Shown: one piece after another, positions 60,884 through 64,000 of the stretch | Numbering within the stretch: the first letter of the stretch is position 1 | How the letters are laid out: each line of letters opens with the position of its first letter | Source of the DNA: Prevotellaceae bacterium UBA2744 | GTDB lineage: Bacteria; Bacteroidota; Bacteroidia; Bacteroidales; Bacteroidaceae | Assembly: GCA_002353575.1 (NCBI GenBank) | Contig: DEJQ01000033.1 | Span: forward strand, 7,022 to 71,021 | DNA: 64,000 nucleotides | Direction: 5' to 3' | The notes under the pieces: model-generated | What the model was told of the DNA's origin: nothing | Database searches by the model: none | Seen by the model: only the letters and a program-made list of their open reading frames with translations | Program-made: the position numbers and the translations under genes

Positions 60884-61840
60884 TTATTTTCTTCCCCGGT
60901 TTCTGACGATTGCCGTTATGGCGTGACCGATGGCGTGCAGATGGAAGTGCTCTCTGCGGGGGAGTCCCGCCACCAGATGCTTACCCAGCACGATAAGCAG
61001 CACGGCTGAAAGGATAAGCACGATTCCGGCGACGAGCCTGAGGGTGAGCGATTCGCCGAACACCATTACGCCGATGGCTACTGCCGTCAATGGCTCCAGG
61101 GCTCCCATTATAGCCGTGGGTGTGGCTCCCACCTCGTGGACTGCGATGGTCATAAGCACCAGGGGCAGAATCGTGGGCATCAGTCCCAGCCAGCAGGCGA
61201 AGAACCATGCGCGCGGCGAGGGCGGCAGCATCAGATAGAGGCTGGGCGAGGTGAACGAGTAGGCAAGCAGGGCAGACATACATATCAGCAGCACATAGAA
61301 CGTGAGCTTCAATGACGACATACGGATACTCGACTGGTTCACGACTACGATATAGGCGGCGTAGGTCAGCGACGACACCATGACCAGGATGATGCCCGTC
61401 GTGCTGAGCGACACCCCCATGTCGCCCCTGTACAGCAGTCCGATGCCCGATAGGGCGAGAATGATGGCAGTGACCGTAGTAGCCCTCACCTTCTCGCCGA
61501 AGAAGGCAGCCATGATGACTGCCACCATCACCGGATAGACAAACAGGAGGGTCGAGGCGATGCCGGCATCCATGAACCGGAAACTCTGGTAATACGTAAT
61601 GCTCGATGCGGCGAAGAGCAGTCCGAGCGAGGCGATAGTCTTCAGGTCGGTGGCGCGTATGCGGAACGACTTGCGCTCTATGAGCATCATTGCGGCGAGC
61701 ATCAGCACTGCCATCGAGAAGCGGTAGAAGAGGACTGACGACGTGTTCACCCCCTCCTCATAGAGCGGCAGGGCCCCGAACGGATTGGTGCCATAGCAGA
61801 CGGCGGCCATTATGCCGCAGATAATTCCCTTATGTTTCAT
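60884..61840 (-). CDS. EamA/DMT-family transporter
   Basis: 318 residues with ten membrane helices in two five-helix EamA repeats (ICGIMAAVCYGTNPFGALPL ... LLGMGVSLSTTGIILVMVSSLTYAAYIVV ... IMGALEPLTAVAIGVMVFGESLTLRLVAGIVLILSAVLL). The GALEPLTAV..G...GE motif is typical. Exporter of metabolites, substrate unknown. A -7 box lies 10 bases before its ATG. Confidence 0.93.
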   Translation of the reverse strand: MKHKGIICGIMAAVCYGTNPFGALPLYEEGVNTSSVLFYRFSMAVLMLAAMMLIERKSFRIRATDLKTIASLGLLFAASSITYYQSFRFMDAGIASTLLFVYPVMVAVIMAAFFGEKVRATTVTAIILALSGIGLLYRGDMGVSLSTTGIILVMVSSLTYAAYIVVVNQSSIRMSSLKLTFYVLLICMSALLAYSFTSPSLYLMLPPSPRAWFFACWLGLMPTILPLVLMTIAVHEVGATPTAIMGALEPLTAVAIGVMVFGESLTLRLVAGIVLILSAVLLIVLGKHLVAGLPRREHFHLHAIGHAITAIVRNRGRK

Positions 61841-61850
61841 TATTTTTGTG

Positions 61851-61858
61851 CAAAATTA
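61851..61858 (-). promoter_or_regulatory. -7 box TAATTTTG before the EamA-LysE operon
   Basis: Minus-strand exact match, 10 bases before ATG 61840, predicting a leader of only a few bases. Confidence 0.6.
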
Positions 61859-61902
61859 CAAAAATATTCTGAATGTAACCCTCACTTGGAGTGATAATTG
61901 AC

Positions 61903-62610
61903 TTATTGAGAATTACTCTGCCAAAAGGATAAGGCAATATCGGCATAACAATACAGCTGGGTGCTGCGCGTTTTAACGACATCGGTATGGAACAGGCGTT
62001 CGTGTTGTAAACGACACAGAGACTGCCATGAGGCTAAAAACGAATGGTTATAGGCTGTTGCCAACAAGCGAACTCGATCCTGAGGCGATACCTGTTGCAA
62101 TTGGGGAAGACGCTGTTGCAACAGTCTGATAAAGATGGCCAAATAGCGACATTGTCCCTGCTCGCTGCTCAACCTTCGTATGCGAGAACGACGCGCTTCT
62201 GCATTGCTTGCCAGATTGAAATAAAAACCATATTCCTGTGCTAAGGGCGAAGCGTTCCAAGCCTGTTCCAATTCCTCAGCAAACGAGGGCTTCATCTGGA
62301 AACGACCGATGGAGAAGTTTGCACCCTCCCTACCCTTCATCACATACAAGCCATTGACTGCAGAACGCTCAATCATGTCCTGCCACATGGAAGAGCGGAT
62401 GAGTTCTGGGAAAACGATAGCCTCTGCCAACCGACTGTCCACACCAAAGAGTTCAAACTCCTGTTTCCACTTTTCATGATGTTCGCAGACATAGCATTCT
62501 GCCTCATTCCAGGCATTTCCCAAAACTTTTCGATAATCAATAGAAAAAGCTGTGGCGCTGTTCATCACGAGCAGCATCCACAGCATGATAGAATGTTTCA
62601 AGTTAATCAT
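61903..62610 (-). CDS. Lytic-transglycosylase-like secreted protein
   Basis: 235 residues from ATG 62610; an earlier frame start at 62628 lies inside the upstream gene. Signal peptide MINLKHSIMLWMLLVMNSATAFS. Residues VDSRLAEAIVFPELIRSSMWQDMIE followed by ANFSIGRFQMKPSFAEELE resemble the lysozyme fold of SLT-type enzymes: a glutamate after a helix (FPEL) and a G-x-x-Q-x-x-P turn (GRFQMKP). LLATAYNHSF resembles the A-YN motif. Peptidoglycan cleavage is thus likely but not certain. ATG overlaps the upstream stop (TAATG), so the two are coupled. Confidence 0.7.
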   Translation of the reverse strand: MINLKHSIMLWMLLVMNSATAFSIDYRKVLGNAWNEAECYVCEHHEKWKQEFELFGVDSRLAEAIVFPELIRSSMWQDMIERSAVNGLYVMKGREGANFSIGRFQMKPSFAEELEQAWNASPLAQEYGFYFNLASNAEARRSRIRRLSSEQGQCRYLAIFIRLLQQRLPQLQQVSPQDRVRLLATAYNHSFLASWQSLCRLQHERLFHTDVVKTRSTQLYCYADIALSFWQSNSQ

Positions 62611-64000
62611 TACAACTTGTAAGTACATTTCAGGATTTTGCCTTCATCGACTACTATCCACTCCAATTTTTCATTGGAAATGGAGAAAGCCGAAGGCGTA
62701 AATGTGGTCATACCATTGATGATGACCTCACCCGTCTGACTGTACTCCACCGAGCGCTTGCCGCTACGGCTCTTGTAAACACCATAAGGAGGCTTCTGGT
62801 CTGTGCCTTTCTTCTGGCGAGCATCAGCTTGCTTGTTGATGGCTTTCAACTCTTCCTCCGTAATCAGGCGGAATTTGCCTCGCTCCACAGCGCCATATCC
62901 TTTTGTACGTTCGTTGAATGCCAGCAGCGGCCATTGGCTACCTGGTATCTTGAAATCATCAACACCACCAACGTAGCCGCCACTTTCCCAATAGCAGAAC
63001 GTCCAGCCATTCGGCAATTCATAAAGAGTCTCTGCACAGACAGGCTGTGCATCCAATTTGGGCAACTCTTTATAGGCCTCGCCAAGCAGGTTGCCAACCG
63101 CGATGACAGCATTAAGGTCCATACGTCCGATAGCACATTCGGGCAGGTCGCCGCTGTTGACAACCTGTTGCGTCAGACGAGAATATTCCGCTGCTATCTT
63201 TTTCGCTTCAGCCATCTGTCGCACGAGGGATGCCCGAAATTCTTTAGCTGCCTCCAAGCGATACTTGTATAGTATTTCATCTGCATCGGCATAGAGTGCA
63301 TCAATCTGTGCAGCATCATCTGTAGCACAAATCTGATCATAGTATTTCCTTAACTTGGCACTATACTTTTTGCCTATATTTGAATAGCTGTGTTGATTCT
63401 CACGTTCCATAAACTGAAGATAGTCCTGCATTAGTTTACCCATCTTGGCTTCGTATCCATTGAAGGCTTCAGTCAGTTGCTTTGTCTTTTGGCTGAAGTT
63501 TCTGGCGTTCATAGCCATAGCCTGCATCTTTTGCATAAACTCAGGATGCTGACGGATATAATTCTCCTGCTCCTTCTCGCTCATCTTTTCAAAGCGTTCC
63601 ATCTCAGCCATATCAGGATTAGTACCCGTCACCTTCACCAATATTTTCTGTCGGATAGGCTCTTTCTTCGAATCCGCTACGTTCTCATCGTTCAGCATAG
63701 TCAGTTCCTCTTTGGTCAGCCCGAAGAGTTCCTGAATCTTTTGCTCCCATTTCAGCCGCAGTGCCTCCATCTCTGCATCCGAGCAACCATTATTGGCTTC
63801 TTGCAACTGTTCGGCGCGAGTCAGAACGGAAGCAATCTGATTGATGTAAGCATCACGTTCTTCCATTGTAGAACGAGCCATTTTCTCAGCAGAGGGCAAC
63901 TGTGGCAATTCTGACATGAGTGCAGAGGCTGACGAAGCCGATGAAGGCGTGACCGTACCATCCCAAGTGATGGTCACGGTCTTGCGCTTAGGCACGATAT
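62610..64000 (-). CDS. Coiled-coil-rich protein of unknown function (5' end outside window)
   Basis: At least 463 residues; the frame remains open to the window edge (codons before the GTG at 63995 read IV), so the true start, and probably a signal peptide, are missing. Long charged helices span residues ~30-270 (for example MEERDAYINQIASVLTRAEQL, RFEKMSEKEQENYIRQHPEFMQKMQAMAMNAR). The C-terminal third is beta-rich and W/G-rich (LYELPNGWTFCYWESGGYVGGVDDFKIPGSQWPLLAFNE). No family recognised. Coupled by TAATG to a transglycosylase-like gene, so a role at the cell envelope is possible. Confidence 0.7.
   Translation of the reverse strand, partial: IVPKRKTVTITWDGTVTPSSASSASALMSELPQLPSAEKMARSTMEERDAYINQIASVLTRAEQLQEANNGCSDAEMEALRLKWEQKIQELFGLTKEELTMLNDENVADSKKEPIRQKILVKVTGTNPDMAEMERFEKMSEKEQENYIRQHPEFMQKMQAMAMNARNFSQKTKQLTEAFNGYEAKMGKLMQDYLQFMERENQHSYSNIGKKYSAKLRKYYDQICATDDAAQIDALYADADEILYKYRLEAAKEFRASLVRQMAEAKKIAAEYSRLTQQVVNSGDLPECAIGRMDLNAVIAVGNLLGEAYKELPKLDAQPVCAETLYELPNGWTFCYWESGGYVGGVDDFKIPGSQWPLLAFNERTKGYGAVERGKFRLITEEELKAINKQADARQKKGTDQKPPYGVYKSRSGKRSVEYSQTGEVIINGMTTFTPSAFSISNEKLEWIVVDEGKILKCTYKL

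Overview
The window reads as chromosomal DNA of a Bacteroidales bacterium, most likely in or near Prevotella. This is inferred from Bacteroidetes-type -7 boxes (TAnnTTTG) before many genes, weak Shine-Dalgarno sites, paired FimB/Mfa2-type fimbrial lipoproteins, a BspA-type leucine-rich-repeat protein, DUF5020/DUF2271 proteins, a type-IX-like C-terminal tail and secreted GH2/GH28/GH29 enzymes. No rRNA, tRNA, CRISPR array, integrase or transposase gene was seen.

Layout. Positions 1-5.9 kb form a partly decayed defence/accessory island: the end of an RloA-type ATPase with RloB, remnants of AlbA_2 (Schlafen-like) regulators, an AAA_14/DUF4143 ATPase and an FRG-domain protein with a broken partner. 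Positions 6-10.7 kb hold superoxide dismutase and a sugar-activation set (GHMP sugar kinase, nucleotidyltransferase, NAD-dependent epimerase) interrupted by a GxxExxY PD-(D/E)XK-like gene bracketed by two palindromic elements. Relatives of these palindromes lie in frame inside the neighbouring enzymes. Positions 11-17.7 kb carry fimbrial lipoproteins, a phytase-like esterase, a UDP-sugar dehydrogenase and a CapD/WbpM-type dehydratase for surface polysaccharide. Positions 17.8-31 kb carry a Y-family polymerase, Hsp20, a BASS transporter, a hydrolase, carB, a fucosidase, a UbiA-radical SAM pair and a GH65-like enzyme. Positions 31-36 kb carry a purine permease with a DUF5020 porin-like partner, a DUF2271-small ORF-PHP operon and small housekeeping genes. 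Positions 36.2-41.3 kb hold a structured leader, a BspA-like protein, a broken lipoprotein gene and an HU-family regulator behind a 22-bp degenerate repeat array.

Positions 41.9-54.8 kb are the most unusual part. The complete comM (Mg-chelatase-like) gene is followed, on the same strand, by three cargo modules (GH2-GH2-GH28; a 1004-residue GLUG-like surface protein; a RhuM-like protein). Each module ends in an extra copy of the 3' end of comM. This looks like an accessory island grown stepwise by target-duplicating insertion or homologous recombination at the comM stop codon.

Positions 54.8-64 kb carry a zinc metallopeptidase, a GNAT protein, a cytidylate-kinase-like protein, a single-polypeptide amino-acid ABC transporter whose substrate-binding lobes appear in permuted order, two exporters, and a transglycosylase-like protein coupled to a coiled-coil protein that runs off the window.
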